Source: Fusobacteria bacterium ZRK30 (GTDB lineage Bacteria; Fusobacteriota; Fusobacteriia; Fusobacteriales; Fusobacteriaceae). Taken from it: DNA of 64,000 bases. The DNA lies in contig CP102405.1 in assembly GCA_024628785.1 (NCBI GenBank), forward strand, positions 124,001 to 188,000, read 5' to 3'. A program made the position numbers and the translations under genes. Of this stretch, positions 37,069 through 47,292 are shown piece after piece. How positions within the stretch are numbered: the stretch's first letter is position 1; the number at the start of each line of letters is the position of its first letter. Under the pieces are notes generated by a model. It saw only the letters and a program-made list of their open reading frames with translations, was not told where the DNA came from and did not search any database.

Positions 37069-37104
37069 AAGCCCTCCTTATTTTAATAAAAGTATATAAC
37101 AAAG

Positions 37105-37169
37105 TTCTAAAAAAATAGAAAGATTTCTAAAGAATTATATTTTAGAAAAAAAATAGGAAAAAATTCTAA
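37105..37169. promoter_or_regulatory. Phased TTCTAA repeats upstream of the TPR regulator
   Basis: TTCTAA occurs at 37105 and 37125, TTTAGAA (inverse) at 37141 and TTCTAA at 37164, roughly two helical turns apart. They lie between the divergent regulator and RiPP genes, where regulator operators would be expected. The AT-rich setting raises the chance of coincidence. Confidence 0.35.
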
Positions 37170-37229
37170 TTTCTATGTTTGTTTTAAAAAAAATTGAAAA
37201 TTCATTTTAATAAAACTTACGTTGTCAAA

Positions 37230-37646
37230 TTAAATGCAACACTTTTCAATTTCACCCCAAAATACTTCTTTTGGGGTTTTCCAATTTAAACACTTCCTTG
37301 GTCTATTATTAATTTTGTTTACCGCTTTATAAAATTCACATCTCTTTATCTTACTAAAAATAGTCCCTTTAGGGAAAGTTCTCCTTAATAAACCGTTTGT
37401 ATTCTCATTTGTTCCTCTCTCCCATGAGTGATAAGGGTTAGCAAAATAAGCTTTAATACCTAATGCTTCCTCTAATTCTTTAAATTTAGAGAATTCTTTC
37501 CCGTTATCCGATGTAAATGTTTTTATGTATTCTTTAGGTATATATTTAAAATTCTCTATTGTTGCCTCATTAAAAGTATCTGATTTTCTATTAATCATTA
37601 GCTCCGCTACAAGATATCTTGATTTCCTATCAACATAAGTCATCAT
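37230..37646 (-). CDS. IS30 transposase, C-terminal frame (orfB)
   Basis: A 138-residue frame carrying most of the integrase core: MTYVDRKSRYLVAELM, the second Asp in FTSDNGKEFSKF and the Glu in ERGTNENTNGLLRR. It continues the upstream frame after a one-base shift; alone it lacks the HTH and the first Asp. It overlaps the upstream frame by four bases (ATGA). Confidence 0.85.
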   Translation of the reverse strand: MMTYVDRKSRYLVAELMINRKSDTFNEATIENFKYIPKEYIKTFTSDNGKEFSKFKELEEALGIKAYFANPYHSWERGTNENTNGLLRRTFPKGTIFSKIKRCEFYKAVNKINNRPRKCLNWKTPKEVFWGEIEKCCI

Positions 37647-38218
37647 AGCACCTTTTTTCCTGCGCCAACGATAGTATCGCTTTCAAAATGACCAATCTCA
37701 CTTCTATCATTCGCTTCTTCAGACCTTTCTTCTATCATCTTTTTATTAGGGATTTTACCCCTTGTTTCTTTCAATCCTCTAGGCTTTTGTTTGCCTTTTC
37801 TAGTTAAAAGGTATTTAGTACTCTCCGTAAGAAAATCAAGATATATTGCTCTATAAATTGTTTTAAATGAAATAGAATATTGGTTGTCTAATTTAGCTCT
37901 TCCTGATATTTGTTCTGGACTCCAACCTGATTCTAACTTTTCTTGAATATCTACCAAAAGGATCGAATCTCTTAATTTGTGCTTTCTTCCACAAAGTTGT
38001 TTTCTTTTTTTGTATAAAAACTGGGCTTTATTAGGAGTGTACTCACCATCAACTGAATTTCTATTAATTTCTCTATAAATACTAACTCTATTTTTCTTTA
38101 ATTTAGCTGCAATAAAACTAATTGATTTTTTTTGCGCTAAAAATTTAAATATACTTTCTCTTTCTTCAATGGTAAAATGTTTATGATTCATAAATACTCC
38201 TTTAATGTTTGGTCGCAC
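37643..38218 (-). CDS. IS30 transposase, N-terminal frame (orfA)
   Basis: A 191-residue frame with the IS30 N-terminal HTH (HFTIEERESIFKFLAQKKS, RVSIYREINRNS) and the first catalytic Asp (GHFESDTIVGAGKK). It ends three codons after an A-AAA-AAG heptamer (37652-37658, leftward). A -1 shift there joins it exactly to orfB to give the usual family sequence, so the gene may use programmed frameshifting. Confidence 0.85.
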   Translation of the reverse strand: MRPNIKGVFMNHKHFTIEERESIFKFLAQKKSISFIAAKLKKNRVSIYREINRNSVDGEYTPNKAQFLYKKRKQLCGRKHKLRDSILLVDIQEKLESGWSPEQISGRAKLDNQYSISFKTIYRAIYLDFLTESTKYLLTRKGKQKPRGLKETRGKIPNKKMIEERSEEANDRSEIGHFESDTIVGAGKKVL

Positions 38219-38343
38219 TTACATTATACCAAGGAAATATTTATGAATTTTTTTTGTTGCATTTAATTATACAATTCAAGAAATAATATACTACAGTAAC
38301 ACATTAGGAGAGAGTTAAAAATAAATGAAAAAGGAGGTGAAAA

Positions 38344-38421
38344 ATGAAAAAAATTAATTATACTGTTACTAAAACACAAAGACATTGTGGTGGTGGTTGT
38401 TGTGGACATTCGGAGTGGTAA
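38344..38421 (+). CDS. Cys/Gly-rich RiPP precursor peptide (25 aa)
   Basis: A 25-codon gene with a strong ribosome-binding site (AAGGAGGTGAAAA before ATG). The product has a leader-like start (MKKINYTVTKTQRH) and a core CGGGCCGHSEW with cysteines at 15, 19 and 20. A radical SAM gene with CxxxCxxC follows 78 bases later. Short Cys-rich peptides beside radical SAM/SPASM-type enzymes are typically thioether-bridged RiPPs (sactipeptides or ranthipeptides); Clostridial Cys-rich peptide/CcpM pairs are the nearest analogy I know. The modification is inferred. Confidence 0.75.
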   Translation: MKKINYTVTKTQRHCGGGCCGHSEW

Positions 38422-38422
38422 T

Positions 38423-38471
38423 AAATTTTTAAAGATAGCAACTATAATTTAGTTGCTATTCTTAAAAATTT
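38423..38471 (+). terminator. Attenuator-like hairpin between RiPP precursor and maturase genes
   Basis: Two 21-base arms (38423-38443 and 38451-38471) pair with two mismatches around a seven-base loop. It follows the precursor stop codon directly. Such hairpins allow the precursor to be made in excess over its modifying enzyme. There is no long T run after it, so it may stabilise the short transcript rather than terminate fully. Confidence 0.65.
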
Positions 38472-38499
38472 ATTTCAAGATATTAAAAGGAGGAATAAA

Positions 38500-39182
38500 A
38501 TGTATAGTAATAACTGTTACCTAAGTAAAGATAATGTTTTATTTAATTTAAATGATTTTAATCTTTATGAATTAGATTCAAATATATCTACCGAAGTGAA
38601 AAAAATAATGTCTGGATATAAAAATTCAAATAGTGAACTTACTAAGTATTTTAATAAACAGCAAGAAAGAGTAGTAGATGAAACTTTAAAAATCTTAAAA
38701 ATTAACGTTAATAATAAGTGCAATTTAAAGTGTAAGTATTGTTATGCTTCTGAAGGAACTTATAATGGGGAATCAAAAGAGATATCTGATAATACTATTT
38801 TAGAAGTAGAAAAATTAATAAAAAAGTTTAAGACGATAGATACTATAACATTTTTTGGAGGAGAGCCTATGCTTTCTATAAAAAAAATTAAAAATATTTG
38901 TGAAAGAACTAGGAAAATTAATGAAGATATATCATTTTTTATGCAAACAAACGGAACAACTCTCTCTCAAGAAGGGATCAAAATAATAAAAAAATATAAT
39001 ATTCAAGTAACCTTAAGTGTTGATGGTCCTAAAGAAATTAATGATAAAAATAGAGTTTTTAAAAATAATAAAGGAACTTATGATAAAATTTATAAAAATT
39101 TTAAAAAAATTGAAAATCATATAAATTTTATCCAAGCAACATATTGTAAAGAAACTAAAATGACTAAAGAAGAAATTTATAG
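38500..39182 (+). pseudogene. Radical SAM peptide maturase, truncated by IS21 insertion
   Basis: About 227 codons of a radical SAM enzyme. The cluster motif is CNLKCKYCYASEGTY (about residue 78), followed by ITFFGGEPMLSIKKI, MQTNGTTL and VTLSVDGPKEINDKNR, all typical of SPASM-type peptide maturases. The N-terminal 70 residues probably bind the precursor leader. The frame enters the insertion sequence at 39183 and stops at 39228. The C-terminal region with auxiliary Fe-S cysteines is missing, so the enzyme is probably inactive. A good ribosome-binding site (AAAGGAGGAATAAA) precedes the ATG. Confidence 0.85.
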
Positions 39183-39264
39183 TGTAAATGTCAATCAAGA
39201 ATTGACCCATGTGGCAGTTAATTTTTGACCCACCTAAGGGTAATTAAAAAGTGACCCACCCTGC

Positions 39265-39997
39265 CTATTTCGCAGAGACCCTGTAAGAGTCACCATTCAT
39301 GTTTAAAATATGTCCTCTAAATGTTACGCGATCTATTAAAGCTGTTGTTAACATTGTATCAGGGAAGAATTCTTCCCACTCTGAAAATGCTAAATTAGTA
39401 GAAATTATAATACTTCCCCTCTCACTTCTTTCTGAAATCACTTGAAATAGGAGTTCTGATTGATGTTTGTTAAAGGAGAGGTAGGAAAGCTCATCTATTA
39501 TGAGTAGATCTAATCTTGCTAATTGCCTTAAGAATCTCCCTAAATTACTATTTTCTTGCGCTTCAACTAATTTATTTGATAAGTTAGCAGCTGTAGTAAA
39601 GTACACCTTATGTCCACAGTTGCAAGCTTTAAGTCCTAGAGCTATAGAAAGATGTGTCTTTCCAGTTCCTGGGTTCCCTATCATTATTATATTTTCTTTT
39701 TTTTTTGATAAACTCACAGCTGGAGAGTTCGCCTACTACTGAAGGTTTTAAATAGCTAAGACGTTTAACTTCAAACTCTTCTAGCGTTTTTTCAAAGGGA
39801 AATTTAGCTCCGCGCTTTAACCTGAAAAGTTTATTGTCTTGTCTAGTTAATACTTCCTTTTCTAATAGTGTAAGCAGAAATTCTTCATATCCTTGTTTTG
39901 AATTTATTGCTTGGCGCTGAACCTCATGATAGTCTTTGAAGCTAGATAGTTTTAAAGCTTTGGAAAAAAGTTTAATTTTTTCACTAATTACACTCAT
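39265..39997 (-). pseudogene. istB: IS21 helper ATPase IstB, split by a frameshift in an A10 run
   Basis: Two overlapping frames (39629-39997 and 39265-39717) together make an intact IstB. The N-terminal part ends ...GELSSCEFIKKK; the second frame gives KKKENIIMIGNPGTGKTHLSIALG (Walker A) and LDLLIIDELSYL (Walker B). They are out of phase by one base inside ten consecutive A (39697-39706, leftward). Nine A would restore one frame. It could be a real mutation, a sequencing error or transcriptional slippage. Confidence 0.85.
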
Positions 39998-41352
39998 TGG
40001 ATCACCTCTTGGGAAATTAAGTTATCATATTTACCTAAATTATTTCTTTGAACTTCTATTTGGTCGTTGATTTTAGGAAGACCGACTTCTTCTCTTAGAT
40101 ATTCTAAAAAGAGTTTTGAATCTCCTTTAGAGTGATACATTTCAAAAATTGCTTTAGGAATATTTTGTATAACTGGATCAGCATTAAATACAGCTCGCGG
40201 TTTTCTTTCTAAAGCTTTAAGATAGTGAATTAATTGATAACTATGCTTATTTTTTTTAAATATTCTCTGGTGAATTGCAACAACTTTACCTTTATGAAGA
40301 AATTGTATTTCTGAATGACCAGTTTTTAAAATCACCTCAGTTCCTACTAATTCACAGGGTAATGAATATTTATTAGTTTCAAAAGTTACAGTTGAAAACT
40401 TAGTGACTCTTTTATAGTCTCTTTTAGAAATATCTAGTGAATGGCTAGGAAGCTCTAAAAGGTTATTAGCTTCAATCTGGAATTTTTGTTTAACACTTAA
40501 GCTTTCACCGCCAACTTTATGATTTTCTAAGTAGTTATCACAAGCCTTTTTTATTTTGATATTTAACTCATTCAAACTTTTAACTCTAGGGATAGGAACC
40601 ATAGTATTTCTTCTGATAAGTCCTACTAAATTTTCAACCAAACCTTTTTCATTTCCACTTCTAACATTGCAAAATTTAGGTTTAAAAGCATAATGAGCAA
40701 CGAGAGTTTCATACCCTTTAGTTATTTTAGTTACATGTTTTCCATAGCCTTCTGATACAGCAACTCTGGCATTATCAAAGAGAACTTCTCTAGGAACACC
40801 ACCAAAATATTCAAAAGCAGAGATGATCCCATCTAAAAAACATTCTTCTCTTTCTGCGAAGTAGGCCTTAGTAAAGATATGAGCGCTATATGCTAACCGA
40901 GCACAAAAATATTTTATTTCCTGCTTTTCATCATTGAGAAAGATATGCGCTGAACCAAAATCAATTTGCATAGCTTCCGCAGGATTAAAGGTAAGTGGTA
41001 GAAAAACCTCTTTTGTTTTACCTTTTAATTCTCTAAATGCAACCTTAACAGAAGAATATGAACCAAGAAACCCAACCTCTTCTTTGAGTCTAACCCAAAC
41101 CCTATTAGCAGTGTGCCTCTGTTTTGAATGAGTATGCTCGTTGTCTTCAAAAATACAAGCTTCAATAAAGTCTAAGACTTCTCTAGTCATAACTTGTTTT
41201 CCTCGAGAAGAAAACTTTTTTTCTCCAGGAATTGTATCTCCATTAATATACTTTCTAACAGTGTTTCTAGAAATATGAAGATCTCTAGAAATTTTTCTAA
41301 TAGAAACCCCTTCAACTAGATGAAGTCGTCTAATTTTTTTATATGTATCCAT
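39994..41352 (-). CDS. istA: IS21 transposase IstA
   Basis: A 452-residue transposase. The N-terminal HTH is IRRLHLVEGVSIRKISRDLHISRNTVRKYI; the DDE core shows AMQIDFGSAHIF, EVLFDNARVAV and GNEKGLVENLVGLIRRN. The start MDTYKKIRR was chosen because it matches the family; an open frame extends 24 codons upstream. The sequence appears intact, so the element could be active if IstB is made. Confidence 0.9.
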   Translation of the reverse strand: MDTYKKIRRLHLVEGVSIRKISRDLHISRNTVRKYINGDTIPGEKKFSSRGKQVMTREVLDFIEACIFEDNEHTHSKQRHTANRVWVRLKEEVGFLGSYSSVKVAFRELKGKTKEVFLPLTFNPAEAMQIDFGSAHIFLNDEKQEIKYFCARLAYSAHIFTKAYFAEREECFLDGIISAFEYFGGVPREVLFDNARVAVSEGYGKHVTKITKGYETLVAHYAFKPKFCNVRSGNEKGLVENLVGLIRRNTMVPIPRVKSLNELNIKIKKACDNYLENHKVGGESLSVKQKFQIEANNLLELPSHSLDISKRDYKRVTKFSTVTFETNKYSLPCELVGTEVILKTGHSEIQFLHKGKVVAIHQRIFKKNKHSYQLIHYLKALERKPRAVFNADPVIQNIPKAIFEMYHSKGDSKLFLEYLREEVGLPKINDQIEVQRNNLGKYDNLISQEVIQ

Positions 41353-41477
41353 ATGAATTGCCACCTCAAACCTCCTGTACATCTCTTTAAAAAGATTGTA
41401 CAGAGTAATATTAGGGTGGGTCAATAATTAGCTGCCTTTTTTATCTCAAAAGGGTCAATTTTATATTACCCTTTACA

Positions 41478-41573
41478 AATATTTTATTAGATAGTAACTA
41501 TACTCTCATCATCATAAGTCACAAGAATGACTCAGAAGCTATAAAGAAATATGATGAAATTATTAATTTATAG
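41478..41573 (+). pseudogene. C-terminal remnant of an ABC transporter ATPase
   Basis: Directly after the IS21 right end, 31 codons and a stop encode a fragment ending in the H-loop region of an ABC exporter: TLIIISHKNDSEAIKKYDEI. This matches the TxIIISH...KxxDEI end of peptide-exporter ATPase domains and not a radical SAM C-terminus. It is in the same direction as the RiPP genes, so it is probably the end of the cluster's exporter gene. The call rests on a short segment. Confidence 0.6.
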
Positions 41574-41613
41574 ACTCTTTTTATACGAAAAGTTATAAAT
41601 TTTAGAAAAAATA

Positions 41614-41664
41614 AAAAAGAGGGTGACCAAAGTAGAAAATCTACTTACGGGTCAGCCTCTTTTA
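41614..41664. terminator. Bidirectional terminator between atpC and the accessory region
   Basis: AAAAGAGG-TGACC pairs with GGTCA-CCTCTTTT with one mismatch, and the inner AAGTAGA pairs with TCTACTT. It is flanked by A-rich and T-rich runs. It ends the atp operon (leftward) and could end the ABC remnant's transcript (rightward). Confidence 0.88.
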
Positions 41665-41672
41665 TTTTTAAC

Positions 41673-42074
41673 CTATCTGTTTTCTACCATTCCTACCTTA
41701 GTTAAAGCTGACTCCAGAGCTTTTTGCGTTACAGCAATATCTCTATCCTCTTTTAACTTAGCTAACTTTTGTTTAGCTAATTCTGCTTCTTTTCTAGCTA
41801 CTTCTATATCAATATCGTTGACATTGATAGCTTCATCAGCTAATACTAAAGTTCTATCTTTAGAGATCTCTAAAAAACCACCAGCTACGAAGAATCTCTC
41901 CTCGCCACCATCAGTTTTTATCTTCATCTCTCCTACAGCTAATTCTGCAACTAAGGGAGCATGTTTTGCTAATATACCCATATCTCCCTCAGAAGTTCTA
42001 AGAATTACCCTTTCAACTTCTTTTTCTAATACTTTTTTCAGAGGAGTTATAACTTCTAATTTAAAAGTCGCCAT
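41673..42074 (-). CDS. atpC: F-type ATP synthase subunit epsilon
   Basis: A 133-residue epsilon subunit with an N-terminal beta-sandwich (VITPLKKVLEKEVERVILRTSEGDMGILAKHAPLVAEL) and a C-terminal helical hairpin (VARKEAELAKQKLAKLKED). It couples F1 rotation and can inhibit ATP hydrolysis. It is the last gene of the atp operon, three bases after atpD. Confidence 0.95.
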   Translation of the reverse strand: MATFKLEVITPLKKVLEKEVERVILRTSEGDMGILAKHAPLVAELAVGEMKIKTDGGEERFFVAGGFLEISKDRTLVLADEAINVNDIDIEVARKEAELAKQKLAKLKEDRDIAVTQKALESALTKVGMVENR

Positions 42075-42077
42075 ATC

Positions 42078-43493
<1,416 letters not shown>

Positions 43494-43499
43494 TTATTA

Positions 43500-44354
43500 T
43501 TATTGCTGTGCCAATGATCCACTTACGATTTCTGCAATCTCTTGTGTTATGGCAGCTTGTCTAGCTCTGTTAAATTGCAGAGTTAAACTTCCTACTAATT
43601 CATCGGCATTGTCAGTTGCATTTTTCATGGCAGTTTTTCTAGCTGCATGCTCACTGGCCGTATTATCTAGTATAGATTGATATAATACTATATTTAGATA
43701 TTTAGGTAACAATGTCGATAATATATATTCTGCTGAAGGTTCAAAGATATACGGCTCATTAGATTCACTCTCTACTTTTTCAATAGGAATAAGTCTCTTA
43801 GTCGTAAGATCTGAGCTTACAGCTGAAACAAATTTTGAATATATGATGTAAACTTCATCAAATATATCTTCTAAATAAAAATCAACAATATTCTCACTGA
43901 TCTCTTTAGCTTTATCAAACATACTTTCTGGAATTAACTGAATATATTCACCTTTTAAATCATAATCTCTTTTTTTACAATAATCTCTACCTTTTTTACC
44001 CACGGCAATTATTGAAACTTTCTTATCTGGATTTTCTGCCTTTAGTCTTTCAAGAGCCTTGTTTGCCTGGGAATTGAATCCCCCGCAAAGTCCTCTGTCA
44101 GAAGTCATAAGTACAACTCCTATCTTCTTAACTTCAGCTTTTCCATCAAACAAAGAGTTTTTCTCATTCTTAATACCAGTTGCAATATTACGTAATATTC
44201 CATCCATGGCCTCTGAATAAGGTCTTGATTCTCCTACTAATTTAGAGTATCTCTTGAATTTTGTAGAAGAAACAACTTCCATTGCCTTAGTTATTTTATG
44301 GGTAGATTGTACTCCTTTGATCCTGCTCTTTATTTCTTTAATATTCGCAGCCAC
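43500..44354 (-). CDS. atpG: F-type ATP synthase subunit gamma
   Basis: A 284-residue central-shaft subunit with both conserved coiled-coil ends: [28 protein letters not shown] at the N-terminus and [28 protein letters not shown] at the C-terminus, plus [10 protein letters not shown]. It transmits rotor torque to F1. Confidence 0.97.
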   Translation of the reverse strand: MAANIKEIKSRIKGVQSTHKITKAMEVVSSTKFKRYSKLVGESRPYSEAMDGILRNIATGIKNEKNSLFDGKAEVKKIGVVLMTSDRGLCGGFNSQANKALERLKAENPDKKVSIIAVGKKGRDYCKKRDYDLKGEYIQLIPESMFDKAKEISENIVDFYLEDIFDEVYIIYSKFVSAVSSDLTTKRLIPIEKVESESNEPYIFEPSAEYILSTLLPKYLNIVLYQSILDNTASEHAARKTAMKNATDNADELVGSLTLQFNRARQAAITQEIAEIVSGSLAQQ

Positions 44355-44367
44355 AATCTCACCTCAC

Positions 44368-45870
44368 TTAACTAAAATTTGCTTTAAATTCTGATATAGC
44401 CTTGTCTATCTTAGCTTCTAAATCTTTGTCTAAAGCTTTCTTTTCTGCTATTTCATTTAAAACAGTAGAATTATTTCTTAAATCAGCTATTAAATCACTT
44501 TCAAATCTACCGATATCTTCTAATGCAACTGAATCTAAGTGACCCTTAGTTACAGCGTAGAATGAGATTACTTGCTCTTCTACTTTATATGGTCTATATT
44601 GAGCCTGCTTTAACATTGCCATGATTCTATGTCCTCTTTCTAACTGAGCTTTAGTTGCCTTATCCAGGTCAGAACCAAATTGTGAGAAAGATAATACTTC
44701 ATTATATTGAGATAACTCTAATTTAACTTTAGAAGCTACTTGCTTCATCGCTTTGATTTGAGCTGATCCCCCAACTCTTGATACAGATATTCCTGCGTCA
44801 ACTGCTGGTCTTTGTCCTGCATTGAATAGGTCAGTAGTTAAGAATATTTGCCCATCTGTAATCGAGATTACGTTTGTTGGGATATATGCTGCTACGTCTC
44901 CTGCTTGAGTTTCGATGATTGGTAATGCTGTGATTGATCCAGCTCCCATCTCATCTGATAACTTAGCCGCTCTCTCCAATAATCTACTATGTAGATAGAA
45001 AACGTCTCCAGGATATGCTTCTCTGCCTGGTGGTCTCTTTAATAGTAATGACATTTCTCTGTAAGCGATGGCATGTTTAGTAAGATCATCATATATGATT
45101 AAAACGTGCTCTCCCTTTTCTGAGAAGTATTCTGCCATTGCTACACCTGAGTAAGGTGCAATGTATTGTAATGAAGCTGCTTCAGATGCTGTTGCTGCTA
45201 CTACGATAGTGTTATCCATAGCTCCTGCATCCTCTAACTTTTTAACGATATTTACTACAGTCGATCTTTTTTGACCAATTGCTACGTAAACACACTTAAC
45301 TCCAGTACCTTTTTGATTTATAATTGTATCGATAGCTACTGCTGTTTTACCAGTTTGTCTATCTCCGATTATAAGTTCTCTTTGTCCTCTACCGATTGGA
45401 ACCATTCCGTCTATTGACTTGATTCCAGTTTGCATTGGCTCATGTACAGGTTTTCTTTGGATGATACCTGTAGCTTTCTTTTCTATATTCATTCTAGTTT
45501 CGGCTTTTATTTCACCTTTACCATCTATTGGATCTCCTAGTGCATTTACTACTCTTCCTAATAACGCCTCTCCTGCTGGAACAGATGCTATTTCTCCTGT
45601 AGCTCTTACTTCGTCCCCTTCTTTAACTGCAGTTGCGTCTCCTAAAAGTACCGCACCTACGTTATTTTCCTCAAGGTTTTGAACCATTCCTCTTACACCA
45701 TTTGGAAATTCTAATAATTCTCCGGCTTTTGCATTGCTTAAACCGTATATTCTAGCAATTCCGTCTCCAACCTCTACTACAGATCCTGAAGTTTTTATAT
45801 CTAAAGATTTTTTATAATTTTCGATTTCAGTCTTTATAATAGAGCTGATCTCTTCCGGTCTAATTTTCAA
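44368..45870 (-). CDS. atpA: F-type ATP synthase subunit alpha
   Basis: A 500-residue non-catalytic nucleotide-binding subunit. Walker A is [17 protein letters not shown]; the signature [17 protein letters not shown] is present. The length is standard. It is between atpH and atpG. Confidence 0.98.
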   Translation of the reverse strand: MKIRPEEISSIIKTEIENYKKSLDIKTSGSVVEVGDGIARIYGLSNAKAGELLEFPNGVRGMVQNLEENNVGAVLLGDATAVKEGDEVRATGEIASVPAGEALLGRVVNALGDPIDGKGEIKAETRMNIEKKATGIIQRKPVHEPMQTGIKSIDGMVPIGRGQRELIIGDRQTGKTAVAIDTIINQKGTGVKCVYVAIGQKRSTVVNIVKKLEDAGAMDNTIVVAATASEAASLQYIAPYSGVAMAEYFSEKGEHVLIIYDDLTKHAIAYREMSLLLKRPPGREAYPGDVFYLHSRLLERAAKLSDEMGAGSITALPIIETQAGDVAAYIPTNVISITDGQIFLTTDLFNAGQRPAVDAGISVSRVGGSAQIKAMKQVASKVKLELSQYNEVLSFSQFGSDLDKATKAQLERGHRIMAMLKQAQYRPYKVEEQVISFYAVTKGHLDSVALEDIGRFESDLIADLRNNSTVLNEIAEKKALDKDLEAKIDKAISEFKANFS

Positions 45871-45888
45871 CTAGCACACCTCCTACCA

Positions 45889-46413
45889 CTATTTTTTCCA
45901 TAAAGTTTCTAGTTGTCTCTTGATACTACCGTCTGTAATTTCGTCCCCAATTTTAAGGATTCCACCTGCGATAATAGAGCTGTCTATCTTTACAGTTAAG
46001 TTTATTTTTTTACCTGTTTTAGTCTCTAATTTTTTAATTAGATTTTCTTTTTGTACTTCACTAGGTTCTAATGCAAAAGTAGCTTCTACATCTATTATTT
46101 GATTTCTCTCATAATAGATCTTTAAGTACTCTGCTACAATAGACCTGATGTCTAGTAGTCTATCTTTGTCAATTAAGTAATCTACTATATCCATCTCAAT
46201 TTCATCAAAGTCAGGAAACACTTTTTTTACAAAGCTTTTCTTATCCTCTTTTAAAATAAGTGGATGAGCTACTAAATTTTTAAACTCTAAATTTTCTAAA
46301 TATGTTTCCATAATAGAATTAAGAGTATTATAGACTTCATTTACTTTATTTTCTCCTGCAGCAATCTCATAGATTGCTACAGCATATCTTTTTCCTACTT
46401 TTGCTCCTATCAT
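45889..46413 (-). CDS. atpH: F-type ATP synthase subunit delta
   Basis: A 174-residue peripheral-stalk subunit (AKVGKRYAVAIYEIAAGENK at the start; GGILKIGDEITDGSIKRQLETL at the end, matching the family's GGxxIxxGxxxxDxSxxxxL motif). It overlaps atpF by four bases. Confidence 0.93.
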   Translation of the reverse strand: MIGAKVGKRYAVAIYEIAAGENKVNEVYNTLNSIMETYLENLEFKNLVAHPLILKEDKKSFVKKVFPDFDEIEMDIVDYLIDKDRLLDIRSIVAEYLKIYYERNQIIDVEATFALEPSEVQKENLIKKLETKTGKKINLTVKIDSSIIAGGILKIGDEITDGSIKRQLETLWKK

Positions 46414-46916
46414 TTAGTATCCCCTACCTCGTCAATGAATTGATCTAGTAAGTTTCCTCCTAGTTCGCTGTTCATCTTTTCATTGATCATCTTTTCAGCT
46501 AATGTCGCTGCTAACTTAGTAGCTTCAACTTGTAATTCTTTTCTAGCTTGAGATTTCATCTTAGCGATATCAGCTTCTGCTGTTGCTATCATCTTTTCTC
46601 TAGTAGCATTTGTTTCTTTAAGAATAAGCTCTTTTCTCTCTTCAGCCTTTTTTTCCGCTATAGTAATTATCTTGTTAGCTTCTAATTTTGCTGTTTTTCT
46701 TGTCATAGCTGCTTCTTCATTTAAGCTAGCTGCTAATTCCCTATCCTTTTTAGCATGAGTTAATTCTCCTGCTATTTTTTCTCTTCTTGTTTCTAAGAAA
46801 TCATTCAATGGTTTATGAAAATATTTCTTGAAAACAAAAATAAGTATAACAAAGTTTATTATTTGCCAAAATAGATTAATATCTATACCTACTGCTGGCA
46901 TGATTGTCTCGTTCAA
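46410..46916 (-). CDS. atpF: F-type ATP synthase subunit b
   Basis: A 168-residue peripheral-stalk subunit with one N-terminal membrane helix (FWQIINFVILIFVFKKYFHKPLNDFLETRREKI) and a long charged Ala/Lys/Glu-rich helix. It connects the a subunit to F1 through delta. Confidence 0.95.
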   Translation of the reverse strand: MNETIMPAVGIDINLFWQIINFVILIFVFKKYFHKPLNDFLETRREKIAGELTHAKKDRELAASLNEEAAMTRKTAKLEANKIITIAEKKAEERKELILKETNATREKMIATAEADIAKMKSQARKELQVEATKLAATLAEKMINEKMNSELGGNLLDQFIDEVGDTK

Positions 46917-46976
46917 ACTAACTACCTCCTCTCTTAGAAATTTAATCTAAAATCTATCTATTAGATTCAAGTTAGT

Positions 46977-47252
<276 letters not shown>

Positions 47253-47292
47253 TTACCTCCTGAAATTTTTTATAAATAATTTTTGTTATTGC

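Larger units (their letters stand above)
37222..38274 (-). mobile_element. IS30-family insertion sequence (about 1.05 kb)
   Basis: Bounded by 19-base inverted repeats, TTGTCAAATTAAATGCAAC on the left and TTGTATAATTAAATGCAAC (inverse) on the right, with two mismatches. It holds one IS30-type transposase split into two frames. No clear target duplication was found. It sits in the divergent promoter region between the TPR regulator and the RiPP precursor. Confidence 0.88.
39183..41477 (-). mobile_element. IS21-family insertion sequence (about 2.3 kb)
   Basis: Carries istA and istB transcribed leftward with the typical four-base ATGA overlap. The ends begin TGTAAA and share TTGACCC and TTGACCCACC sub-terminal repeats (left near 39202, 39225 and 39252; right near 41419 and 41450), as expected for IS21 transposase-binding sites. 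The flanks do not show a target duplication, and they belong to two different genes. Confidence 0.9.

Noticed and set aside
38410-39182. Reading the 31 codons after IS21 as the C-terminus of the radical SAM maturase
   Set aside because: The segment has the ISHK H-loop and terminal pattern of ABC ATPases and no cysteines of a SPASM domain, so an exporter remnant is more likely.
39170-41490. A target-site duplication around the IS21 element
   Set aside because: The bases before TGTAAA (ending TTTATAG) and after TTTACA (AATATTT) are not repeats of each other at any plausible boundary.
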